Of a DNA stretch of 14,741 bases, positions 8,324-14,741 are shown in pieces. The position numbers and the translations under genes were made by a program. The stretch is from Phycisphaerales bacterium UBA854 (GTDB lineage Bacteria > Planctomycetota > Phycisphaerae > Phycisphaerales > SM1A02). Numbering within the stretch: the first letter of the stretch is position 1; each line of letters opens with the position of its first letter. Location of the stretch: the NCBI GenBank assembly GCA_002295885.1, contig DBGM01000023.1, forward strand, positions 72,951 to 87,691, given 5' to 3'. The notes beneath the pieces are model-generated. The model had not been told where the DNA came from. It ran no database searches and was given only the letters and a program-made list of their open reading frames with translations.

Positions 8324-9037
8324 TCAGCGCCGTCGGCGACGCCGGCAGGCGGCAATGCCCAGCAGAGCAATCGCGCCGGGGGTCGGGGTGACCTGTGCCG
8401 TGAAGGCGTAGTAGTTCGCCGAGGAGAACGAGGCCGTCTGGATCACCGACCATCCGCCGGCTCCCGCGGTGAGGAACTGGAAGGTTCCATCGCTGCTCAG
8501 ACCGGTGAACGTCGATTCCTCGATGGCCGCGAACATCGCGCTGAGTCCGTCTCCCGGCTGCAGGTCGGACCAGGCGAAGGCATCGCCTTCCAGCAACGGA
8601 TTCCATGTGAACAGCCCCCATGCGGATTGCTTTCCGCTCAGTCCGTTGTAGCTGTCGGAGATGTCGTCGGGTTGATCGTTGATCCAGGACGTGCGTCCGA
8701 TGGGAGCCGTGGTCTGGAAGGAGATGCTGGCCGTGTCGTCGTCGCCGCCGATGCCGGCCCCGTCGATCAGGAAGACGAGCGAGATTCCGTCGTCGGTCTC
8801 CAGACCCAGCATGGTCACGCGGCCATCGGTTTCGATTCCGTCGTCCCAGAGGGCGGTGTGGATGTCCAGAAGGTCCTGGTCGCTGAACACGCCCGAGTCG
8901 CCGTCGAAGATCCCTGCGATCCGTCCCGTCTCCAGTTCAAGTTGCGGTGTGATGCGGATCATGGCACTGCTGGCCGTGCCGGCGATGAGTCCGGTCGCGA
9001 TCGTGCTCAGGAGCAGGCGGCGTCGGGGGCGGGTCAT
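8324..9037 (-). CDS. Exported protein with PEP-CTERM-like sorting tail
   Basis: Function unknown. The chosen ATG at 9037 has GGAG eight bases upstream and begins MTRPRRRLLLSTIATG, a basic then hydrophobic signal peptide with a probable cut after SSA at residue 25. The twin Arg could also suit Tat export, though the consensus is imperfect. The 237-residue product has an acidic, Thr/Ser/Gly-rich middle (for example DGDSGVFSDQDLLD) and aromatic-rich strands, typical of secreted beta proteins. It ends PTPGAIALLGIAACRRRRRR (218-237): a Pro motif, a short hydrophobic helix and six Arg, the layout of PEP-CTERM tails cut by exosortase. The frame runs open upstream to 9220, but that part has no protein character. 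It ends 76 bases before the MauE-thioredoxin gene. No exosortase is in the window. Confidence 0.82.
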   Translation of the reverse strand: MTRPRRRLLLSTIATGLIAGTASSAMIRITPQLELETGRIAGIFDGDSGVFSDQDLLDIHTALWDDGIETDGRVTMLGLETDDGISLVFLIDGAGIGGDDDTASISFQTTAPIGRTSWINDQPDDISDSYNGLSGKQSAWGLFTWNPLLEGDAFAWSDLQPGDGLSAMFAAIEESTFTGLSSDGTFQFLTAGAGGWSVIQTASFSSANYYAFTAQVTPTPGAIALLGIAACRRRRRR

Positions 9038-9300
9038 GTCGTGGTCTCCGGGGCCTCGGTCGAGGTCTCCCGGCCGGCGTTCAACTCCGTGGCACGGCGG
9101 GGGATGCATTCGACCTGCATTGAAGAAAGGTCGGCCGATCGCGGGCATCGGCTGCAGTGCTTCTGATTCTTTCGTACGGATCCGACCGCCGGCTGGTTCC
9201 ACACCGTGGGTTCGCTTCAACCTGGTTTGAAACAGGAACCGCGGGCAGGCGTCGTGGCGATGCCTTCATCCGTCGGACTGCACAGACGGGTGGAGTGGAT
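9038..9300. other. Intergenic spacer between gmhA and the PEP-CTERM-like gene
   Basis: This gap of 263 bases holds no convincing gene. Near the left gene are a direct repeat GGTCTCC[GC]GG at 9043-9052 and 9064-9073, and a small hairpin CCTCG-GT-CGAGG (9054-9065). Further right are inverted repeats GGTTCC (9195-9200) / GGAACC (9235-9240) and CCGTC (9270-9274) / GACGG (9285-9289). Either of the latter two could fold in the gmhA transcript, but no T-tract follows. A promoter for the leftward gene is expected here; I could not pick a clear one. Confidence 0.45.
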
Positions 9301-9867
9301 TCAGCGCTGCTCGGCCATTTCGCAGAGCAGGTGGAGGAGGACCTGGTGTCCCTCCTGGATGAAGGCCGAATCCTCCGCCGGCACCACGATCGGGTGATCG
9401 CAGAGGTCCCGGCAGGGGCCGCCTTCGCCCCCCAGGAGTCCCACCGTCAGCGCTTCGTTCTCGCGTGCCGTCTGCAGGGCCTCGATGAGGTTGCCGCTGC
9501 GGCCGCTGGTCGAGAACACCAGCAGAACATCCCCCGGTCGCACCAGAGCGCTGCACTGCCGGGCGAATACGCTTTCGTAGCCGAAGTCGTTGGCGATGCA
9601 GGTCAGGGCCGTGGGATCGGCATTGAGGCAGACCGCCGGCATCGCCCGGCGATCGGATCGATACCGCCCGATGAGTTCCTCGGACAGGTGGAGAGCGTGC
9701 GCCGCCGAGCCGCCGTTTCCGGCGGTGTAGAGGGTGCCGCCGTTGTCCATCCGTTCGAAGATGGAATTGCCCACCCGCACCAGGTCGGGAATCAGGGCCC
9801 GGATCGATTCGATGGCTTCGAGGGAGCCGTCGATGCGTTGCCGGAGGTGGTCCTGGATGCTGGTCAT
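9301..9867 (-). CDS. gmhA: Phosphoheptose isomerase (SIS domain)
   Basis: Converts sedoheptulose 7-phosphate to D-glycero-D-manno-heptose 7-phosphate, the first step of heptose synthesis for lipopolysaccharide or S-layer sugars; cytoplasmic. The 188-residue product has the family length. It shows the sugar-phosphate loop AGNGGSAAHALH (49-60), the NDFGYESVFARQ block, the STSGRSGN phosphate loop and the C-terminal IQEGHQVLLH. The zinc and catalytic set of known GmhA proteins matches His60, Glu64, Gln171 and His179, which argues against the related replication factor DiaA. The frame is open up to 9915, but the putative -10 box at 9915-9920 would start the transcript near 9908, so the ATG at 9867 is preferred. 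No strong Shine-Dalgarno sequence is present. No other heptose gene is in the window. Confidence 0.9.
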   Translation of the reverse strand: MTSIQDHLRQRIDGSLEAIESIRALIPDLVRVGNSIFERMDNGGTLYTAGNGGSAAHALHLSEELIGRYRSDRRAMPAVCLNADPTALTCIANDFGYESVFARQCSALVRPGDVLLVFSTSGRSGNLIEALQTARENEALTVGLLGGEGGPCRDLCDHPIVVPAEDSAFIQEGHQVLLHLLCEMAEQR

Positions 9868-9914
9868 GGGGCGGGCCTGTCGTGGGGAGGGCGGGATCTC
9901 GGTGTTCGGGCCCA

Positions 9915-9920
9915 AGTATA
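9915..9920 (-). promoter_or_regulatory. Candidate -10 box of the gmhA promoter
   Basis: Minus-strand TATACT, five of six for the -10 consensus, in the context GGCTATACTTGGG. A start near 9908 gives a leader of about 40 bases to the ATG at 9867. The -35 position (about 9938-9943 at 17-base spacing) is not canonical. Confidence 0.42.
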
Positions 9921-9958
9921 GCCGGGAGGGCTCGGAACCCCCTTGAAGCGGGGCCTGC

Positions 9959-9964
9959 TACAAT
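9959..9964 (+). promoter_or_regulatory. Candidate -10 box of the rightward operon promoter
   Basis: Plus-strand TACAAT, five of six for the -10 consensus, in the context CTGCTACAATCGG. A start near 9971 gives a leader of about 50 bases before the ATG at 10020. The -35 position (about 9936-9941) is not canonical and coincides with that of the leftward promoter. Confidence 0.42.
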
Positions 9965-10000
9965 CGGACCCCAACCGGTTGCGGATGGTTCCGGACCGAT
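9963..10000 (+). promoter_or_regulatory. Palindrome-bearing leader of the 10020 operon, possible operator or hairpin
   Basis: A perfect 10-base palindrome CAACCGGTTG (9972-9981) sits right at the expected transcription start. It is enclosed by an imperfect inverted repeat ATCGGACC (9963-9970) / GGACCGAT (9993-10000) with one mismatch. This could bind a dimeric repressor or fold in the leader RNA. Function is inference only. Confidence 0.3.
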
Positions 10001-10007
10001 TCTCGCA

Positions 10008-10015
10008 GGGAAGGA
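10008..10015 (+). promoter_or_regulatory. Shine-Dalgarno sequence for the 10020 gene
   Basis: GGGAAGGA ends four bases before the ATG at 10020. It selects this start over the open frame that continues back to 9882, whose upstream residues would precede the likely transcription start and would bury the signal peptide. Confidence 0.65.
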
Positions 10016-10019
10016 CGGC

Positions 10020-11477
10020 ATGCGAACGCTTCAACGACACTTTGCGGCCCTGATCGGCCTGCTCGCCCTGGGCGGGCTGGTGACTCCGGTGACCGCTGAC
10101 GTGAACGATCTGATCGATCGTCTGAACAGCCACAACTCCATCAAGGGGAGCGAGTCCACCAAGGGGTGGAGGATCCTCTTCGATGCGTACCTGAAACTGT
10201 CGACGCCGCCCCAGGAGGTGGGACCCTTCTTCAATCTGGAGACCATCTGGCCGGGCATGTCCGGTTGGAGCGAGGTCTCCAGTTGGGCCGAGTCCAATCC
10301 GGGCATGGCACAGGCCATCATCGAGGCCTCGCAGCGCACGATCGTCGGGCTTCCCTACGGGGCCGACAACGTACCGGCGACCTACCAGCAGAAGGGGGTC
10401 TTCATCGAGATCTGGTCGAAGGGGCAGGTGCGGAACAACCGCTTCGCCTACCTCGACGCCCTGCAGGAGATCCTCGCCTACTCCACCGCGGAGACCTACC
10501 GCCTGTTCGAGGCCGGAAAGTCCGACGAGGCCATCGATCTGGCCATCGCGCAGCTCTGGCTGCTCCGCAAGTTCTGCGACCGCGACTTCCTCGAGGAGAA
10601 GCGGACCGCCATGGAACTGCTGATCGTCTCGCTCCAGAATCTGCGCGACTGCTTCTGGTCGTACGCCGATCGCATCAGCGCCGACCAGTTCACCCACATC
10701 GCCCAGAAGGAGATTCCCTACCTGCGGACCGATCGGGGACGACTGGCCATTCCCGAGGCGGACCGCATCGTGGCCCGGGAGATCTTCAACCAGGTCTTCG
10801 ACCCCACGACCGGCGACGCTGATCCGGACCGCTTCCTCGAGGTGTTCACCGAGATCCAGGCCGAGGACGAGCCCCTGGCCCGCTTCGGCGCCGGTCGGCG
10901 CTGGGTCGAACTCGCCGAGATCCACGGTGGTCTCCCCGCGACCCAGGAGCGTCTGACCAACATCTTCGACGACTGGTGGCGACGATGGCGGATCAACGAG
11001 TACTCCGCCATGCTGGGCATGGAGACGGAGTACGACAAGACCAACTCCACCCGCTACGCGGCCGTGCTGTTCATCATCGACGACATCGTCGATCTGTTCG
11101 GCCTGCGGAAGCTGCTCCTCAGCGAGACCCGGGGCACGGTGGTCGCCGCGGCCCTCTGCAGCTACCGCGCCGATCGCGGCCGGTTCCCCAAGAAGATGGT
11201 GGCCCTGTATCCCAATCCGCTTTCCAAGCAGCAGAGCGTCGACGTGTTCAACGAAGAGCTCTACCCGATGCAGTACAAGTACATCGCCAACCGCACCGCG
11301 ATCGACATCGGTGTGGACCGGGTGTGGCTGGAGGAAGGCAACTGCGTCGTGTTCAGCTTCGGCCCCGATCTCGAGCAGAGTTCGGAGGGCGGCATGCTCC
11401 TGCACGGTGTCGACGAGGACATCTTTTACTGGCCGCCGGCCAAGGCGCTCGTGCGCGGCCAGCAGGAGCGGAAGTGA
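10020..11477 (+). CDS. Exported protein of unknown function, translationally coupled to trxB
   Basis: I do not recognise a named family. The 485-residue product begins MRTLQRHFAALIGLLALGG, a signal peptide with a likely cut after VTA at residue 26, so it should lie outside the cytoplasm. The body is mostly helical and rich in Trp, Arg and acidic residues (for example DDWWRRWRINEYS). The end resembles the C-terminal part of type II secretion pseudopilins as found appended to many planctomycete proteins: YRADRGRFPKKMVALYP at about 381-397, then a YKYI strand and SFGPDLE at about 446. It has few Cys, with no CxxC pair. A candidate promoter and a good Shine-Dalgarno sequence precede it. The stop is three bases before trxB, so the two are surely cotranscribed. 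Whether they share a job is unknown. Confidence 0.85.
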   Translation: MRTLQRHFAALIGLLALGGLVTPVTADVNDLIDRLNSHNSIKGSESTKGWRILFDAYLKLSTPPQEVGPFFNLETIWPGMSGWSEVSSWAESNPGMAQAIIEASQRTIVGLPYGADNVPATYQQKGVFIEIWSKGQVRNNRFAYLDALQEILAYSTAETYRLFEAGKSDEAIDLAIAQLWLLRKFCDRDFLEEKRTAMELLIVSLQNLRDCFWSYADRISADQFTHIAQKEIPYLRTDRGRLAIPEADRIVAREIFNQVFDPTTGDADPDRFLEVFTEIQAEDEPLARFGAGRRWVELAEIHGGLPATQERLTNIFDDWWRRWRINEYSAMLGMETEYDKTNSTRYAAVLFIIDDIVDLFGLRKLLLSETRGTVVAAALCSYRADRGRFPKKMVALYPNPLSKQQSVDVFNEELYPMQYKYIANRTAIDIGVDRVWLEEGNCVVFSFGPDLEQSSEGGMLLHGVDEDIFYWPPAKALVRGQQERK

Positions 11478-11480
11478 GCC

Positions 11481-12452
11481 ATGGCTGAAACGGAACGTTG
11501 CGTCATCATTGGAAGCGGCCCCGCGGGCTGGACGGCGGCGATCTACGCCGCACGGGCCAATCTCGAGCCGCTGTGCTGCATCGGTGTCCCGCAGTCGAAT
11601 CCGGCTCCGGTCCTGCCCGGGGGCCAGCTCATGCTGACCACCGACGTCGAGAACTACCCCGGCTTCCCCGAGGGCATCAGCGGCCCGGAGATGATGCAGC
11701 AGTTCCAGGCCCAGGCCGAGCGGTTTGGGACCCGGATCCTCGGAGAGGACGTCGTGTCCTGCGACTTCTCCTCGCAGCCGATGAAGATCACGACTTCAGG
11801 GGGCAAGGAGATCGAGGCCCGCTCGGTCATCATCGCCACCGGGGCGACGGCCAACTGGCTCGGGCTCGAGAACGAACTGCGTCTGGCCACCTCTGGCGGA
11901 GGCGTCAGCGCCTGCGCCGTCTGCGACGGCGCCCTGCCCATGTTCCGGGACAAGCCGCTGGCCGTGGTCGGCGGGGGCGACAGCGCCATGGAGGAGGCCT
12001 CCTACCTCCTGAAGTTCGCCTCCACCGTGCACATCATCCACCGCCGTGATTCGTTCCGGGCGTCCAAGGCGATGCAGGAACGGGTCCTCGGGGCCGACAA
12101 CGCCGTGGTGCACTGGAACAGTGCCGTGGTCGATGTCCACGGTGAGAAGATGATCGAGGCCGTCGAGCTCGAGGACACCGTCACCGGGGAGCGTTCCCGA
12201 TTGGACGTCAGCGGGCTCTTCATCGCGATCGGTCACACGCCGGCTTCCAAGTTCCTCGCCGGAACCGGCGTGGACATGGACGACAAGGGCTACATCGTGC
12301 TTCCGGGCCGGAGCAGCGCCACGAACCTGCCGGGTGTCTTCGCCGCCGGCGACGTGGCCGACGCCCAGTACCGGCAGGCGATCACCGCCGCAGGCATGGG
12401 ATGCCAGGCCGCGCTCGACGCCGAGCACTGGCTGGCCGACCAGTCGTTCTGA
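11481..12452 (+). CDS. trxB: Thioredoxin reductase (NADPH)
   Basis: Flavoenzyme that passes electrons from NADPH through FAD and a Cys pair to thioredoxin in the cytoplasm. The 323-residue product has the low-molecular-weight family length. It shows the FAD-binding GSGPAG at 11-16, PGGQLMLTTDVENYPGFP at 46-63, the redox pair Cys145-Cys148 in CAVCDG, the NADPH-binding GGGDSAMEEA at 164-173, HRRD at 187-190 for the NADPH 2'-phosphate and the second FAD motif GDVAD at 290-294. Presence of HRRD and the CxxC argues against ferredoxin/flavodoxin-NADP reductase relatives that lack them. The start lies three bases after the upstream stop, with GGAAG six bases ahead inside the upstream gene. No thioredoxin gene is adjacent. 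Confidence 0.97.
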   Translation: MAETERCVIIGSGPAGWTAAIYAARANLEPLCCIGVPQSNPAPVLPGGQLMLTTDVENYPGFPEGISGPEMMQQFQAQAERFGTRILGEDVVSCDFSSQPMKITTSGGKEIEARSVIIATGATANWLGLENELRLATSGGGVSACAVCDGALPMFRDKPLAVVGGGDSAMEEASYLLKFASTVHIIHRRDSFRASKAMQERVLGADNAVVHWNSAVVDVHGEKMIEAVELEDTVTGERSRLDVSGLFIAIGHTPASKFLAGTGVDMDDKGYIVLPGRSSATNLPGVFAAGDVADAQYRQAITAAGMGCQAALDAEHWLADQSF

Positions 12453-12457
12453 GCTCA
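12450..12457. other. Palindrome holding both stop codons of a convergent gene pair
   Basis: TGAGCTCA gives TGA on the plus strand for trxB and TGA on the minus strand for the symporter gene. Only two bases separate the two coding regions, so no separate terminator fits between them and each transcript must end within or past the other gene. Confidence 0.9.
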
Positions 12458-13777
12458 GTCTCCGTCCGGATCGTCCGGCGCGATCCGCGTCATGACCTTG
12501 GCCGCCGTGGCGTCGCCCCACACGTTCACCGTCGTGCGGCACATATCCACGATCCGATCCACCCCAAGGATCACACCGATGGCCGCCAGCGGGAGGGCCT
12601 CGCCCGTGCCCGCCAGGCTCGAGTTGACGGCTGCGATCACGATGACCATGGTCACCAGCCCCGCGGAGGGGATGCCGGCAGCTCCGATCGCGGCCAGCGT
12701 CGCGGTGATCACGACGACGACCAGTTCGCTGAAGGCCAGTTCGAATCCGAAGAGCTGGAAGAGGAACACCACGGCCACGGCTTCATAGAGGGCGGTGCCG
12801 TCCATGTTCACCGTCGAGCCCAGCGGCAGCACGAAGTTGCTGGCCCGCTTGGAACAGCCGCCTTCGCCCTCGGCACAGTCCATGGTCACGGGAAGCGTGG
12901 CCGAACTGGAGTCGGTTCCGAAGGCCGTCAGGAGGGCGCGGCGCATCTGCCACATGAAGCGGTAGGGGTTGGTGCCGGTGAGCAGCCACAGGATCAGCGG
13001 CAGGACGAGGGCCCCGTGGATCAGCAGTCCCAGCAGCACCACGCCGATGTAGCTGCCCAGTGGTCCCAGAATGGTGGCGAATCCGATCGTGCCGACGGTC
13101 CAAGCCACGAGGAAGAAGACTCCGATCGGGGTCAGCCAGATGACCCACTGCACGAAGATCATCATGCCCTCGAAGGCCGCGTCGAAGAAGCGTCGGGCCG
13201 CTTCGGTGCGTCGTCCGCCGGCGGCCAGGGCGAGCCCGAAGCCGAGTGCGAACACGATGATGCCCAGGGGCCGGCCGTTGACCATCTCGGCGAACACGTT
13301 GGTCGGAATGCACTGGCTGAGGATGTTCATCCAGGTGCTGCCCAGCGACTGCGACTGCATGTCCTGGATCTGAGTCCGTTTGGTCTCGTTGGCGTCGAAG
13401 AGCGCCTGCCCGTCCTGCTGCAGCGTCGCGGCCACCTCCGGATCGAGCTGGCCGGGTTGGAAGAACGAGACCAGCGAAGCGCCGATGACCACGGCGATCA
13501 GCATCGTGCCCAGGTAGTAGGCGACGGTCGAGAGTCCCAGTCGACCCAGCTTCGAGGGGTCCCCGATGCGGGTGATGCCGGCGACCACGCTGAGGAAAAT
13601 CAGCGGAATCACGAGCATCTTCAGCGGTCGGATCAGGACGAGGTCGCCGACGGACTTGGTCCAGTGATCGCCACCGATGGGGGTGTCGGAATCGAAGAGG
13701 ATGAATTCACCGAACAGCACGCCCAGCACCATGCTGAGGACGATCAGGGCGGTGAGCCAGTTGGTGGCCTTGCTCAT
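12455..13777 (-). CDS. SLC1/DAACS-type sodium- or proton-coupled glutamate/aspartate symporter
   Basis: Inner-membrane uptake carrier for acidic amino acids. The 440-residue product has eight hydrophobic stretches and two re-entrant loops as in the archaeal aspartate transporter GltPh: HP1 with TDSSSATLPV (288-297), NMDGT at 324-328 in TM7, HP2 with AAGIPSAG, and TM8 with DRIVDMCRTTVN (407-418). TM8 has the same spacing as GltPh Asp390, Asp394, Arg397, Thr398 and Asn401; Arg414 here suggests an acidic side chain in the substrate. NMDGT favours sodium coupling, but a dicarboxylate (DctA-like) role is not excluded. A hydrophilic segment at about 108-148 with many Gln and Asp lies between TM helices. 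It starts 31 bases after the aspS stop with no Shine-Dalgarno sequence, so may be read through from aspS. Confidence 0.93.
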   Translation of the reverse strand: MSKATNWLTALIVLSMVLGVLFGEFILFDSDTPIGGDHWTKSVGDLVLIRPLKMLVIPLIFLSVVAGITRIGDPSKLGRLGLSTVAYYLGTMLIAVVIGASLVSFFQPGQLDPEVAATLQQDGQALFDANETKRTQIQDMQSQSLGSTWMNILSQCIPTNVFAEMVNGRPLGIIVFALGFGLALAAGGRRTEAARRFFDAAFEGMMIFVQWVIWLTPIGVFFLVAWTVGTIGFATILGPLGSYIGVVLLGLLIHGALVLPLILWLLTGTNPYRFMWQMRRALLTAFGTDSSSATLPVTMDCAEGEGGCSKRASNFVLPLGSTVNMDGTALYEAVAVVFLFQLFGFELAFSELVVVVITATLAAIGAAGIPSAGLVTMVIVIAAVNSSLAGTGEALPLAAIGVILGVDRIVDMCRTTVNVWGDATAAKVMTRIAPDDPDGD

Positions 13778-13808
13778 GCGTGGAGAGTAGCGTATTCGCC
13801 GCTTCGGA

Positions 13809-14741
13809 TCAGTCTTCGGACTGGTGCACCTCGACCCGCAGTCCCAGATCGGTCAGCTGGGCTTCGTCCACTGGTCCGGGGGCCTCGCACATGAGATCCG
13901 ATCCGTGCTGGGTCTTGGGGAAGGCGATCACGTCCCGGATGTTGTCCGTGCCGTGCAGCAGCATGACGAGTCGATCCAGTCCAAAGGCGATGCCGCCGTG
14001 GGGTGGGGCTCCGTACTTCAGCGCTTCGAGGAGAAATCCGAATTTCTCCCTGGCTTCGTTCTCGTCGAGTCCGATGAGTTCGAACACCTTTGCCTGAACG
14101 GCCGGCTGGTGGATACGCACCGATCCGCCGCCGACTTCCGACCCGTTGATGACCAGGTCGTAGCAGGCGGAGATGCAGTTGGCGGGATCGGAGTCCAGCT
14201 TGGCGACCTCGTCCTCCTTGGGGGCGGAGAACGGATGGTGCAGGCTGATGTACCGCTTGCTCTCCTCGTCCCACTCGAACATGGGGAAGTCGATCACCCA
14301 GAGGGGAGACCAGGCGTCTCCGTCGATCAGGTCCAGATCGCCCGCCACCTTGAGTCGGACGTGTCCCATCGCCGTGCAGGCGACGGAGCGTGTGTCGGCG
14401 GTGAAGAGGACGACGTCGCCGGTCTCGAGGCCCAGGGCCGAGACCAGGTCGTCGGCGATGGGGGCGAGGAACTTCGCCACGCCCGTCTCGAAGCCGCCGT
14501 GGTCGCCCGCGCCGGTGTACTTCACGTAGGGGAGGCCACCCGTCCGCCAGGACTTGGCGTACTCGCCGTAGCCGTCGAGCATCTTGCGGGTCAGCCGCTC
14601 GGCGCCGCCGGGGATCCGCATCGCCTTGACGACGCCGTCCTCCCGCTCCAGGGCTCCGGTGAAGACCTTGAAGTCCGTGTTCGCGGCGATGCTCGAGACA
14701 TCCTCGATGGGCAGGTCGAATCGAAGGTCCGGGCGGTCGGA
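13809..14741 (-). CDS. aspS: Aspartyl-tRNA synthetase, 5' half cut by window edge
   Basis: Class II synthetase that charges tRNA-Asp in the cytoplasm. Only the last 310 codons are visible, entering exactly at SDRPDLRFDLP, the conserved block just before the bacterial insertion (GAD) domain. That domain follows with DGVVKAMRIPGG and TGAGDHGG up to about visible residue 135. The catalytic half resumes with FPMFEWDEE (about 150) and HHPFSAPKED, then NGSEVGGGSVRIH (about 198-210), and motif 3 GGIAFGLDRLVMLL (about 247-260) with GTDNIRDVIAFPKT. The OB-fold anticodon domain and motifs 1 and 2 lie beyond the edge, so whether it also charges tRNA-Asn cannot be judged. The GAD domain marks it as the bacterial type. 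Confidence 0.97.
   Translation of the reverse strand, partial: SDRPDLRFDLPIEDVSSIAANTDFKVFTGALEREDGVVKAMRIPGGAERLTRKMLDGYGEYAKSWRTGGLPYVKYTGAGDHGGFETGVAKFLAPIADDLVSALGLETGDVVLFTADTRSVACTAMGHVRLKVAGDLDLIDGDAWSPLWVIDFPMFEWDEESKRYISLHHPFSAPKEDEVAKLDSDPANCISACYDLVINGSEVGGGSVRIHQPAVQAKVFELIGLDENEAREKFGFLLEALKYGAPPHGGIAFGLDRLVMLLHGTDNIRDVIAFPKTQHGSDLMCEAPGPVDEAQLTDLGLRVEVHQSED

Noticed and set aside
9270..9289. CCGTC/GACGG inverted repeat as intrinsic terminator of gmhA
   Set aside because: Five-base arms, a ten-base loop and no T-run; such repeats arise by chance in GC-rich DNA.
9301..9867. DiaA or another SIS-domain regulator instead of GmhA
   Set aside because: The full GmhA ligand set (His60, Glu64, Gln171, His179) and the NDFGYE block are present, which fits the isomerase.
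9864..11405. A 513-codon minus-strand open frame opposite the gene at 10020-11477
   Set aside because: The plus strand has a promoter candidate, a Shine-Dalgarno sequence, a signal peptide and coupling to trxB; the minus frame is Gly/Val/His-rich and overlaps the divergent promoter region.
12466..12478. Hairpin CCGGA-TCG-TCCGG as a terminator at the trxB/symporter junction
   Set aside because: The stem is only five pairs, no T-tract follows on either strand, and it lies inside the symporter coding end where GAC/GGA codons explain it.
12401..13894. A 497-codon plus-strand open frame opposite the symporter gene
   Set aside because: The minus strand encodes a clear SLC1-type carrier; the plus translation is dominated by His, Asp, Gln and Gly, a shadow of membrane-protein codons.
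1..14741. tRNA, rRNA, CRISPR, insertion sequence, integrase or defence genes
   Set aside because: No cloverleaf, repeat-spacer array, transposase motif or phage gene could be found on reading both strands; spacers are short and the genes are housekeeping or exported proteins.

Overview
The window is GC-rich (mid-60s percent by eye, not computed) and almost entirely coding. It holds eleven genes on two strands and no RNA gene, insertion sequence, CRISPR array or phage gene that I can recognise. The best taxonomic guess is Planctomycetota, probably class Phycisphaerae. The clues are an exported protein ending in a PTPG plus hydrophobic plus poly-Arg sorting tail (a PEP-CTERM variant common in that group), an exported protein with a pseudopilin-like YRADRGRFP / SFGPD tail, planctomycete-like ABC and SerRS variants, and many genes without a Shine-Dalgarno sequence. 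This is inference from protein character, not from a search.

Layout, left to right. Positions 1-5625 are a minus-strand run. Read in its own direction it starts with a signal-peptide, two-helix membrane protein (3187-5625), then an ABC ATPase (2226-3173), NAD kinase (nadK, 1339-2208) and seryl-tRNA synthetase (serS, running off the left edge). Gaps are 13, 17 and 43 bases, so this is probably one operon, with a possible promoter close to the first ATG. A 154-base spacer separates it from a second minus-strand group: an exported PEP-CTERM-like protein (8324-9037), a MauE/DoxX-like membrane protein fused to a thioredoxin-like domain (7195-8247) and an M20 metallopeptidase (5780-7177). A 263-base spacer follows, then gmhA (9301-9867, minus), for heptose synthesis.

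At about 9868-10019 lies a divergent promoter region. It drives gmhA leftward and, rightward, an exported protein of unknown function (10020-11477) coupled by a 3-base gap to thioredoxin reductase trxB (11481-12452). trxB converges with a minus-strand SLC1-type glutamate/aspartate symporter gene (12455-13777). The two stop codons share one 8-base palindrome. The symporter gene lies 31 bases downstream of aspS (13809 to beyond the right edge).

Most of the content is housekeeping: two aminoacyl-tRNA synthetases, NAD kinase, thioredoxin reductase and GmhA. The parts that deserve attention are the MauE-thioredoxin fusion with its extra cysteines, the ABC ATPase paired with a large two-helix membrane protein instead of a visible permease, the unknown exported protein tied to trxB, and the compact divergent promoter region with a palindromic leader. 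There are two thiol-redox genes in the window (the fusion and trxB), but nothing shows that they work together. I see no clear undescribed defence or mobile system.
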